From contig MU004237.1 of the NCBI GenBank assembly GCA_010405405.1, forward strand, positions 662,014 to 726,013: a stretch of DNA of 64,000 nt, in the 5' to 3' direction. The DNA comes from Microthyrium microscopicum (taxonomy: Eukaryota > Ascomycota > Dothideomycetes > Microthyriales > Microthyriaceae). The translations under genes were made by a program, and so were the position numbers. Positions 46,130 to 55,997 of the stretch are shown piece by piece (position 1 is the stretch's first letter; every line of letters begins with the position of its first letter). The notes under the pieces were generated by a model. It searched no databases and was not told where the DNA came from. It saw only the letters and a program-made list of their open reading frames with translations.

Positions 46130-46955
46130 AAAGACAGTAGGCGAGACCAGTACCTCGATGATGAACAATCCGTTCTTATAGGATATTGAGCGGGAAAAGG
46201 GAAAGGAGTGTCTCCAGAAAGCATTCGGAGAGGAGAGGTACGCGACGCAGAGCTCCAGCGGCTTGGACATTTTTCTAGGCCCACAAGCCTGCCGCCTTTA
46301 ACCTTAGCGTGATGTGGCTTGTTTTGCGCTTCGCACCTGCATAATTGATATTTGATACTGATCCTGCAATCCCTTCGCCACTCAACTGACCATCTCGAAT
46401 TTAGCGTTGAGTATGGGCCAACTGAAGTGCTCGGAATTAGCTTGAATAAGCCACGAAGGGGCAGTTGTGTATAGAAATTGGGGCACTGTGGCGTTTTTGG
46501 CTGCCGCCCGAGATGGTCTCCTATTAGTTCTAGGTGGCGAAGGGATACTCCTGTGACTTTTGTCTTCAAAAAGGTAAAGCTGTAAAGTGTGTTTTCCGGA
46601 CACCAGGTTTGAATTGTGTACTTTTCAATCATCATCATACCTTCTCGCCAGGAGTGATAAAGTGTCTTACGCTAAGCCGCCAGCGACAACAAATGGCCCT
46701 GCCAACGGAGCAGCTCTGAGAATCATGTACTATGCTTATCAATTGCAGGATGTAATACAATGCTCTACAGCATACTGTTCAATGCAAACGCATCGAGGAC
46801 GGAGGAAACAGCGCTAGATGTAGCGCATCAGTCTCAGGTTCGCCCGGCCATTCATTCTTGGTGCTGTAGTCCATCAACGATCCTAAAAGGTACTCTGTAG
46901 CTCGAAGTAATGCCACCTAGAGCATGAGTTCGATGATCAAAGAAAATGAGCTATA
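46130..46955. other. Intergenic region between BTB copies 2 and 3
   Basis: No supportable gene. A plus-strand frame at 46534-46719 has a suggestive C-x2-C-x8-C arrangement (CDFCLQKGKAVKC) but is short and lacks a continuation. Confidence 0.4.
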
Positions 46956-48656
46956 CTATTCCCAGTAGGGTGGCTCTAAACCGTCAATCTGGCCTCGAAT
47001 AGTCTCAAATATCTTGTAAACCTCTTCCTCAATTTTGATGTGACAAGCATTACAAGAGTCCGCATGATCACTCGAGTTCATCGCTTGCCACGCCGGCCAA
47101 AATGCCAAACATGAGACGGCCTGAAGGTTTTCTTCCAAACTCCGGAATTTGATCGCAAATGAGCCAACTCCAAGCGCTACCATTTGGCCCATGAAGTCCG
47201 TCAGGAGGGCAATATCGTGTAAGCCAGGTGTATAGTCTGTAGTCCAGCTATACCCACCTTCATCATCGTCAATATTACTAGCAGGAATGTCCCCATCGGT
47301 ATGACCATGCATTGGCCGAGAAGGTAGCTCTGCTTCACTTGACAGCAAGTACTTTTCGTCGAAATATGGTAGAGACAATGCAGCCACTTTGCTTAGATGG
47401 CCAACAATTCGGTTGGTTTCTTTGCTGATTTGGCCGAGGTAGGCAGCTTTTGCGCTCATAATCTCGTTTTCTGTTCTATAATTAGCCATCACCTTCAAAC
47501 ACCGAAAGACTATGAAGCAGAAAGCAAGTCTTCGCGCTACAAAAACGAACAAATAAACCTCGCCTAACCTCTCAGGACGTGGCTTGATGCAATACTCACC
47601 AAAAGTAGCAGGCAAGAGAGAGTGTTCACTACCAATATCATAAGCAAACCCAGTGCCTTGTTCGTTTGCGTAGGTGTATTGAATAATCCACTTGGTAGCT
47701 CTACGATAGAGACCAGTCGCTCGAAGAATTACTGCACACTCAGCGATCGTGAAAGGGGCCAATGGAGTTGGCCGATTATTCCATTTTGCACCCTCGCAAT
47801 GCGACATAAGCGAATCTAGCCAGGAAGAAATATAGAGAGAACAGACTGGAGTGGATCTAATAGGTTAGCGTGATGCTTCCAGAATATTTTGTAGCAATGC
47901 AATTTTCAAATTTGCGCTGACATGGAATTCTTCGTCAGGTCGTACAGCATATAGGGTTGTAAAGGCTAAAAGCAGTACGAGATGTTTGTTTTCCAACAAG
48001 AGCTTTTGTCTTGAGCAGGGCGATACGTACTGATATTTGTCGCAAGTAAGAACGAAGTCTCGAAATTGCAAGGACTTCTTATACATCTCATACTCGAATG
48101 TTCGGGACTTATTTTGTGCTTTCAGAACCGCAGCTTGTTGAGCATCATGTGCAGAATAGTCCATGCGCCCAGGATATGAGATGACAGGTTCAAGATTTGG
48201 CGGAAGTTCTGTGAAGTTTGAGAATGAGTAATCGGAAGTACAACGTGAGTCTCACCTTGGCGATGGTAGAACACCTTGCATAAAGTGAGCATGCCATGGT
48301 AGTAGTCTTCTGGAAGATTGAGTTCGTAAATTTTACCCGTCGAATTCGCAAAATCTACGGCTTCTCTAAAACTTCCATAGAGAAGTCTATGAAGAACTGG
48401 AGAATGTAATGCTAATAACTTAGAGGATACTCGTATCTTTCCCTTCTTTTCGACGTAGAGGTCGACGTCACCGTCGCTGTCCAGGATCTCGATTGGGAGG
48501 CTAACAGTGGGGGCAGTTGATTAGCCTCTTTTGATTTCAAAGGAGATAGTACGCAGGTCATATTGAACAACCATAATACTAATCAGATTCAGAGTGGACT
48601 CACCATTCAGAGGCAGGGGCCAACTGTTTTGGCGCGTCTTGCAATAGGCCCTCCAT
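46956..48656 (-). CDS. BTB/POZ-domain protein, copy 3 of 3
   Basis: Exons are 48656-48604, 48500-48256, 48208-48031, 47856-47600 and 47470-46956, giving 415 aa. The BTB domain reads LPIEILDSDGDVDLYVEKKGKIRVSSKLLALHSPVLHRLLYGSFREAVDFANS and continues without the intron that interrupts copies 1 and 2 at this point. An extra intron instead follows FYHRQ (48255-48209). Introns of 174 bp (48030-47857) and 129 bp (47599-47471) flank the FTIAECAVILRATGLYRRATKWI exon. The C terminus carries SCNACHIKI and GQIDGLEPP, matching copy 2 (NCNACFLIF, SEIDGLELP). Function unknown; probably an adaptor by its BTB fold. Confidence 0.8.
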
Positions 48657-48998
48657 CTCGAGATTTGCATGCACCCGAATTGGGGCACCGTTGAGTATTC
48701 GATTGATATCCAGGATTGCTAATAAATTTTGAAAATGACCAAGTTGTGGTCTGAATAATGCAAAAGTGATATCGTGTTCTCAAAGATATGTCACATGTGT
48801 GGCAACAGATATGACATCTGAGGCTGAATACAAGCGCGTGGGACCCCTGCAGTTTGAGAACACGCTAACTTTTGCTCAATTTCAACGACGAGTTGATTCT
48901 GAGACTTGAGCAATTCTTCTATCACTCTCATTTTTTTGCGTTTTGAGCCATTGCTAGTAGACGAGGCATAACATCACAATGAGTAAAGTCTAGGCAAA
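48657..48998. other. Divergent intergenic region
   Basis: 342 bp between BTB copy 3 (minus) and the glutaredoxin-like gene (plus), presumably a shared promoter. Confidence 0.6.
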
Positions 48999-49415
48999 AT
49001 GTACGTGGCAAGACCCCTACTACGCATAACGTTGTTCACGCGCGAACACTGCTCCTTATGCACGCAAGCCAAGTTTGTCCTTGATAAAGTTCAGACCAGA
49101 AACCCCTTCCAATACGCGCAGTTCGACGTAATGAAATCAGGGAATGAGAAATGGAGGATCTATGAGTTTGACGTTCCAGTTGTAAGTTTTCCAAATATCT
49201 GGCTCGCGTTGATGTGTCCGCCGCTCGCCAGCAGATGTATAAGCATCTTAAAGTTTTGGGAAGTGTAGAAGGAACACGTGGCTAAGAAGTTGTAGATCCA
49301 CATCGAGAAAGCCAATGGACCTACGCCATGGGAAACAAGCGAAAACGCAAAGAAATTGATGCATCGATTTTCGCAAGAGGATGTGGAAGCTGCCATGGAC
49401 GAAGTATCCGTATAG
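48999..49415 (+). CDS. Glutaredoxin-like (DUF836) thioredoxin-fold protein
   Basis: Exons are 48999-49181 and 49296-49415 with a 114-bp intron, giving 100 aa. The protein starts LRITLFTREHCSLCTQAKFVLDKV, i.e. a beta strand followed by a C-x2-C redox motif (Cys18, Cys21) at the head of a helix, as in glutaredoxin-like proteins such as yeast YDR286C. The cis-Pro position is present in YEFDVPVIHIEK. The acceptor at 49295 (TTGTAG) was preferred because it continues directly into VIHIEK. The length is the usual one for the family. A small mitochondrial or cytosolic thiol protein of unknown substrate. Confidence 0.82.
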
Positions 49416-50100
49416 GACATTGTACCGTCTCTACTCCATTGGAAGCTAGATCTGCACAGTCTTCGATATATTTCATAACGTGTTGTAGACTTCCATCATC
49501 TACAATGAAGACAATATATCAACCTCAGCTTCTAAGATAGCCGAGTTCTTGCACTTTTATACAACACCTGCATGCCAAGAAAGCATGCCTCTAATACTGT
49601 AGTCATCCAGGCTTTCTTTTCCATATCCCGATGCTTGTATCAGAGCTGTCGAAGCATGGAGAGGGATCAAAAAGGCCAATGCGACCGGAAGAAAGAACGA
49701 GTCCCTCAGCAAGCAAGAGCCATGCTCCACACATTGAATCAGGCATGGGCTTCAGATCGTGATAGGCAGGATATGTTTGTCTAAGATCAGGAAACAACAC
49801 AAGTCAAAGGAAGCCGCAACCATGTCTTAGCTCACTTCGAGATTGTGGCTGCAAGAGGTCTAGAGCGTTGAGCCGTTATCATTGTCACAATACCCTGCCA
49901 TATAACGATCAATCAATATTCCAGACCTATCGGTCTATGCAGTTTCCTACAAGCAGATCCCATTCCTAGATGACATATCCCTTTACCAAACATCCGGGCT
50001 TCCTAACACCGAGTTAAGCTATCCTCTCACAATATACAACCCACTACCTGCCGCCAATACACATCGTGACTCTTCAGCCAAATCCTATCATCAACACAGC
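49416..50100. other. Intergenic region
   Basis: 3' flank of the glutaredoxin-like gene and promoter of the next gene. The short frames here have no support. Confidence 0.5.
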
Positions 50101-51813
50101 ATGTCCTTCGCCAAGCGCCTACGCGACGCTCTCCGCTCCGTCCACGCAGAATCGGCAGCTCCAGAACGACGCCCCACCAGCGTCCCGTCGCCTACCTATA
50201 GCATCAATGTCGACATCTCCGTGAGCTCTTCCTCGTCTCGTCGCTCAGTGCCACGATCGCCCACTGGCAGCCTCCGCGACACTTTTGAGGCCCCCGAGAA
50301 CCCAACAAGAACCATCATCTCCTACGCACGCCCGGTCACTACCATCAGCCGGTATGCCGGCGAAGATCCCGTGCTGTCAGGGCAAATACGCCAGTTTCGT
50401 GAGGCTTCCAAATGTCAGATAAAGAGGGAAAGGAATTTTACTCTGGGAGGAGAGGAAAGGAAGATTAGTCTAGGCGGAAACAAAGCGTTGATGACGAGGC
50501 CGAGCTTGAAGAAATACAGTGAAGATGTGGCCGACCGAAACATATCTCCGGGCTTAGCTCAGATTCAGGAGGCTCCCATGGCGAATCAGCAGCGAAAAGC
50601 ACCACATGGAATACTGGTCAATTCAGGAATGTACCGCTTCAATGAGGATGTGGCAGATCGCAATATCTCATCGAGCTCTAAACCTTCATGGATGAATAAT
50701 AAGAGTGGCGAGGATGAAGTTGCCAATTGGGATCGAAGACTTTCAACAGCTTCTACGGCTTCAGGTTTAGGCTTGCCGGATACAGCGGCGATGTTTGAAC
50801 CGCTTTATGCGTTCGAATCAAGAGATCAAAATTCAACTGGTCTGAGTCTGGGCTCCAAGGCTTCTGTACCGAACTCCGATGGCTCCTCTGCCCATCCTAG
50901 CAACAACAGATCCAACTCTGGAAATGCTACCCCAAAGTGGCAGCAAGGGTCTATGCATTCAAGTCAATCAGGAGGGCAACGCAACCTTAACATCAACTCC
51001 CAGACTGCCATGCCCAATCTACAGCATGAATCGACGAGTTCAACTGCCACCTCCCGAGCTACCAGAGTCTTTTGGTGCACTCCCTCCAATACCTCCAATG
51101 CGACTGATCCACAGCAATTCGCGCGGCGTGCAAGTCAGCCAGCGGTTCTTGCTTCTGGTTCTAGTTCTAAAAAGCTGTCAGGGTCTTTAGGCTCAAGTGG
51201 ATTCGCTGAGAAGCGAAGGGCTTCGCCGCCGCTAATATCACACCGTTCATACTTTTCCAAAAGCTCGGATGGCTCTGGTCAATCTACCAGTCAAAACACA
51301 ATCGGTCGCCTTTCTGCGTTCCGCAGTGCATATTCGGGCAGTCCGCCAGATACGCCAAGCACAGTTGTCCGCTCTGGGCTCTTTCTCGACCACCAGGACC
51401 ACGGCGCATCAGACATGGTGGACACCATAATCGAAGGCGAGCGGTACACGATCACTCGCCGACGTAGCAGTACGGACCTAGCCAGCTTGAAACCCCTGCA
51501 CTCCTTCACAATGGATATTCCGCACCATCGTCTGCAGGGGCAAGACGCGGTTCCTCAGCAGGCATGGACTGTTGCCGCAACTCCAGTGTCTAGTCGAACT
51601 CCAGTGTCTAGTCCAATGCCAGTGTCTAGTCCAGAAGAATGCGCCATGCTGTATGCTTCCGACACCGGCGCCCATCGCGCGCGCTCACCAGCTCCACAAC
51701 AACCTCTCTTGATCGCACAGAGTGGGAGTTCATCCGTCTCGGGAGCACCATTAACACCACTCGCGCTATCATCACTTCAAATGACTGAAATGAGCGCCCG
51801 CGTCGAAGCATAG
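50101..51813 (+). CDS. Ser-rich, largely disordered protein of unknown function
   Basis: A single-exon frame of 570 codons. It opens MSFAKRLRDALRSVHAES, possibly an amphipathic helix, and is then dominated by Ser, Pro, Asn, Gln and Arg with no globular domain that I recognise. EDVADRNIS occurs twice (residues 141-149 and 182-190). A short TPVSS/MPVSS repeat lies near residue 500. A conserved-looking segment, MVDTIIEGERYTITRRRSSTDL, precedes it. The many RRxS and SP sites would suit a phosphorylated scaffold or regulator (inference only). Uninterrupted length and codon use argue that it is a real gene. Confidence 0.75.
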   Translation: MSFAKRLRDALRSVHAESAAPERRPTSVPSPTYSINVDISVSSSSSRRSVPRSPTGSLRDTFEAPENPTRTIISYARPVTTISRYAGEDPVLSGQIRQFREASKCQIKRERNFTLGGEERKISLGGNKALMTRPSLKKYSEDVADRNISPGLAQIQEAPMANQQRKAPHGILVNSGMYRFNEDVADRNISSSSKPSWMNNKSGEDEVANWDRRLSTASTASGLGLPDTAAMFEPLYAFESRDQNSTGLSLGSKASVPNSDGSSAHPSNNRSNSGNATPKWQQGSMHSSQSGGQRNLNINSQTAMPNLQHESTSSTATSRATRVFWCTPSNTSNATDPQQFARRASQPAVLASGSSSKKLSGSLGSSGFAEKRRASPPLISHRSYFSKSSDGSGQSTSQNTIGRLSAFRSAYSGSPPDTPSTVVRSGLFLDHQDHGASDMVDTIIEGERYTITRRRSSTDLASLKPLHSFTMDIPHHRLQGQDAVPQQAWTVAATPVSSRTPVSSPMPVSSPEECAMLYASDTGAHRARSPAPQQPLLIAQSGSSSVSGAPLTPLALSSLQMTEMSARVEA

Positions 51814-52301
51814 AATGCCGGCGGTCCAAGTTCTTGGGCCTCTGTGGAGGAGCAAGTTCACAGACCCTAGTTCCAGAATGTTCCTAGCAGATCCTAGATG
51901 CAAATTGTAATATTACTCTTGAATTGGATGACATTCCTTATAGAAAGCTCAAATGAAATTATCAATTCCATATGATCCTCGTCTGCAAGTTTTGAGTATG
52001 ATATTGCAATCAAAGGCAACACGCCTTGGAAAGAACCAGAAGGTCTTTTCATGGTGAAATCATCCTAAAAGACGTTATGGGAGCCATCGCATCTGTTGGG
52101 AGCCATCGCGTCTGTTGGGAGCCATCGCATCTGTTGGGAGCCATCGCATCTGCTGGGAGCCATCGCATCTGTTGGAAGACATCGCACTCGCATTGGAGAC
52201 GTATCTATGGAAGCCATCTGATGAGCGAGCAGCGGCCACTAGTTTTGGCATTCCGATTGTCATCAAGAAATGCCGGCTGACACCGCAAAGATCTTACCCT
52301 C
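51814..52301. other. Convergent 3' region with a minisatellite
   Basis: It lies between the 3' ends of the disordered-protein gene and VPS37 and contains the 19-bp tandem repeat listed separately. Confidence 0.6.
52078..52191 (+). repeat. 19-bp minisatellite
   Basis: Five head-to-tail copies of TGGGAGCCATCGCATCTGT (52078-52172), differing at only two positions (a G for A in unit 2, a C for T in unit 4). A degenerate sixth copy follows to about 52191. The unit length of 19 is not a multiple of three and it lies outside any called gene. Confidence 0.92.
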
Positions 52302-53087
52302 TCATCCTCTCCACCCGCCTACTCGTCCCTCATCCCACCGTTCCCTCCTTTCCCTCCGCAGATAAGCAATCTTCCTCGCCTCTCTCACCCTCCTTACGAA
52401 TTCAGCAGTCTCTCTCTCGCCAGCAACCCCGTCGCCCTCTAGAAAACTCTCTTCCATCGCCCTCACCACCTGCTCGCCTTCCAGTCCCGCAGCGCTCAGC
52501 CGCTGGTATAGCGCGCCCGCGCTGAAATCTCGCAGCGCAGCTTCCTGTTCTGCTTGTCGCGCACGCCACTGTGCTTCGAGGGCGCGAAGAGCTAGGAGGC
52601 GCGATTGAGTGGCTTGGCGGGCATCGGCGATGCGAGCTTCGAGGGATGTAAGGGCTGTGGCGGAGGAGAGGTTTGTGGCGAGGAGAGAGTGTAAAGCGGC
52701 GATAGATTGGGTGGTGCTGGGATGGGCGGTGTAGGGGGCGTGAATGAGTGCTTGTTGGAGGTCTGGGGAGGTCAGGAGGGCGTGGAGATCTGCTGTGCTG
52801 CTGAGATTTTAGCTACTTCAAGTGTGATGAGACGGGTAGACGCACGATTTGTCGCGGATTGTGTCGGGGAGCCAGCCGGGTTCGGGGTCTTGGAGGTTGG
52901 AGATGTTGGCCTGTGGTGGGAGAGTGTTCTCTGAGGCGTAAAGTGAGGAATCTCGAGCGTTGGAGTTGGGGGGCAGTGGTGGAGGAGGCCTGGGTGCTGA
53001 GGCCAAGGGAGTGGACGCGTGGCTGGATTGTTTTGGTGGTGGAGGTGGGGGAGTTGCAGAGTTGAATGGAGATGAGAAGCCGGACAT
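52302..53087 (-). CDS. VPS37: ESCRT-I subunit VPS37 (Mod(r) domain)
   Basis: Exons are 53087-52846 and 52800-52302 with a 45-bp intron, giving 246 aa. The N-terminal third is Pro/Ser-rich (runs of PPPPPP), then NLQDPEPGWLPDTIRDKS leads into a Mod(r) domain: LHALLTSPDLQQALIHAP, then a long coiled coil (LEARIADARQATQSRLLALRALEAQWRARQAEQEAAL), and a C-terminal segment of YQRLSAAGLEGEQVVRAMEESFLEG type. These are the hallmarks of VPS37/SRN2, which sorts ubiquitinated cargo into multivesicular bodies as part of ESCRT-I. Exon 2 is long but low-complexity, so frame calls from short windows are misleading. Confidence 0.88.
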
Positions 53088-53724
53088 TGTGGAGTTTGGA
53101 AATGGGCGAAATTGGATCTGGATATAGGGATGTGGTGGAGTAGTGGTATAGCGGAGGTAATGCTTGAATATCGAGCTCCTAGCTCCGTGATGGAAATGGA
53201 GCTTGAATCGATGTCATGACTGACTAAGCGTTCAGTCTCCAATCATGTCTCTATTTCTTTCTTAATTCTGTTATTCGCCCAATCATTCATCATACTAGTA
53301 CTAGTAGCTATAGCTGGGCTACAGTACAATACAGTAGTATCGTTGACGTCAAGGATTGATTCGATGCCAGAGCTCAACTAATCTGAGGATTTTAAGTTAA
53401 TTTCACAGAATGAACGACAGCACGGATAAGTTACTGAATCAAAGATGTGCTTGCCTCAGCAAAGAAATAGAGTAGGATTTCAATGTTTGCTAACGTCATC
53501 CGACTCTACTGATCTGCTTTGGCAGGCTTGATGGACACCCTCATCCAACTGCAACAGGATGGATAGACGAGGGGCAGCTAGTACAACTTGCAGGTCCATG
53601 TAATATAAATATGCCAGTCCCTGGCTGCCAGTGCCTACATGTCTTAATCTAGAAACCTCATCACTCAACTCAATTGCACTTGACCACTTGAACAACTGCT
53701 GCTACTGACCACCGCAAAAACAAC
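53088..53724. other. Divergent intergenic region
   Basis: Promoters of VPS37 (minus) and the aldo-keto reductase (plus). A short run of ACTAGT(A/AG)-like repeats is seen at about 53290-53310; nothing else. Confidence 0.5.
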
Positions 53725-54910
53725 ATGCCTTCAATCACCGGAAAAGAAGTTGGGCCAGTCGGCTTCGGCATGATGGGTGAGTAACGCAATACTTCTCAAG
53801 GAAACAACAACTAACACAAAGCTCAGGTTTAACATTGAAGCCACCAGGCAAAACTCCATCGAATGACCAGTCTTTCGCTGCCATGAAGGCTGCATTAGCT
53901 AATGGCGCCAACAACTGGAACGGCGGAGAAATCTATGGTCCTCCAGAAGCCAACTCATTGCAACTTCTCAACGCCTATTTCACCAAGTACCCCGAAGATG
54001 CAGACAAAGTCGTCATCAGCATCAAAGGAGGCTGTAATGTTGGTGGAATTATGGCAGGTGCAAAGCCCAATGGCACGCCAGAGAACATCAAGCGCAGCAT
54101 CGACGAGTGTCTTCGCGTACTGGACGGCAAGAAATTCCTAGATCTCTTCGAAGCTGCTCGTGTGGATCCCAACGTTCCCGTCGAGACTACTATTGCAGCT
54201 ATTGATGAATATGTCAAGGCTGGCAAGATCGGAGGCATTGCTTTGTCAGAAGTGAGCGCAGCTACTATCCGAAAAGCGGCAAAGGTAGCGAAGATTTCAG
54301 CGGTTGAAGTCGAATTTTCCCTGTGGGCCACCGATATCCTTGAAAATGGCGTCGCTGCTGCTTGTGCAGAGAACGATATCCCCATAATTGCCTACTCACC
54401 GATTGGTCGAGGCTTTTTGGTAAGCTCCCTACCAGAGTTTCCATGAAAACGAGCTAATCAGAGTACAGACCGGCGAGCTTCAGAAACCAGAGGATCTGGC
54501 TCCAGATGACTTGCGTCGCCACTTCCCACGCTTTCAAGGTGAAGCATTTTACGAGAACTTGAAGCTCGTCAAGGAAGTTGAGAAGATTGCGTCAGCCAAA
54601 AGATGCACTGCTGGACAAGTGGCTCTGGCCTGGATCCAAGCACACAGCGGAGCCAAAGGCTTGCCTGTTATTATCCCCATTCCAGGCGCATCAACAGACA
54701 AGAGAGTGAATGAAAACTCGAAATCTGCAAGTATCAAGTTGTCTGACTCCGAGATGACTGAAATTGAAGGTGAGAACGTCCTGACCGCGATGACCAAACG
54801 GTCTTATGTCAACGCTTGGATGCTAACATCCTATAGATCTTCTCAAGAATTTCAAGCCGACAGGAGGTAGATATCCAGGAGACCCAAAAGCCGCTTACCT
54901 TGAGGGTTAA
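53725..54910 (+). CDS. Aldo-keto reductase, pyridoxal reductase (Plr1) type
   Basis: Exons are 53725-53776, 53827-54419, 54469-54769 and 54837-54910, giving 339 aa. The barrel is recognised by the strand-1 block VGPVGFGMMGLT, GGEIYGPPEANSLQLL (containing the family's Tyr), KVVISIKGG (Lys), LSEVSAATIRKAAKVAKISAVEVEFSLW, IIAYSPIGRGFLTG and PIPGASTDKRVNEN (NADPH phosphate site). It ends KPTGGRYPGDPKAAYLEG, like yeast and fission-yeast pyridoxal reductase. The likely reaction is NADPH-dependent reduction of pyridoxal to pyridoxine. The last intron matters: without it the protein would read through to an unrelated tail. Confidence 0.88.
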
Positions 54911-55997
54911 GCGAGCGCACGACCTGGTAGTTGTGGATGATAATGTTGGGGAACAAATGCATCATTCAATAGTAGCACCGTATACATCTGCAAGCAATCA
55001 GTTAGCTAGCTGATGACAATAACATAAAATGAAATATGGTGAAAGTGTGTATCGATCAGATCAAGTGTATGTGTAAGTTAATCCGCATTCGGCTTCGCAA
55101 AGGAAGCCGTTGGCATTGCAGAACTCTTTTTGCTCATCATAAGCACAACAATGGGCGCGTAGGTAGCAACTTACATTATCAACATCACATCTAGATGGCA
55201 AAACGTTGGCCAGTTTACGGAGATATATCCGTCGGGGTTGGCTTGTTTCGCGTCGGGATTGGTGATGTTGCAGCGAGGTTGAGATTTTTTTGTCGCCTAG
55301 AGTTGACATGTTTGCTTGGCAAGAAGCCGCCACCCACAAGCCTCATCGCGATCCCTACTTCCCCAAGGACTTCAACTGTAACTCCAACGGCTTCGCCGTA
55401 CTCGACTTTCTTTCAACTTATCCGCCTCGGTAACTTGTGTCTAACAACGTTACGCACGCGTGTAAAATTGCGGCTCTGAAGTGGCAACAGATGCCTGGCA
55501 CTTGGATACGGCGCCGATGTCAATACTCCGATCCGGTCTTGTCCATGCTGCGACTTCAGTTTATCCGACTGCGCAGCGCGCGTCTCCTTTCATCATTGAG
55601 AATTTGAGATGCATGTGAAGATGCCCTGTCCCTCCAATGGAAGCACGCCGGTCGCTTCTTTATCCTACAGTCCCCAGTGCTGACCAATGACTAAGTAGTA
55701 TTAGCTCACCTACCATTGTTCCATCACAGCGGGAGCTTGTGGAAGGACAGGACTCAATCTGAAGCGTTGGTGGCTTGGGTATTTATATCTCTCAATCCTA
55801 TGTAGGCAATGCTACAAAAGACACATTATTTTAAAGATTATTATCTCTTCAGGCTTTGTATGACAATAAGCTACCCCACTAACAACAGCTCTCCTGTCCA
55901 AGCATAAAAGGAACAAAGGAGCTCAATACGATCACAGCTACCATTCAATTGCCCTTCAAACTTCTATTTGGGCAGTCATATTGCCGAATATCACACC
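54911..55997. other. Intergenic region
   Basis: 1.1 kb upstream of the CYP505 gene. A minus frame (55061-55339) has a Cys-rich C-terminal part with seven cysteines in about 38 residues, which might belong to a small secreted protein, but start, signal peptide and splicing cannot be settled. A 41-codon plus frame at 55300-55440 is equally unsupported. Confidence 0.35.

Noticed and set aside
46534-46719. Short frame with CDFC...KC resembling a zinc motif
   Set aside because: Too short, no continuation or splice-linked exon; chance spacing is likely.
52707-53065. Plus-strand frames opposite VPS37
   Set aside because: Gly/Val-rich shadows of Pro-rich coding on the minus strand.
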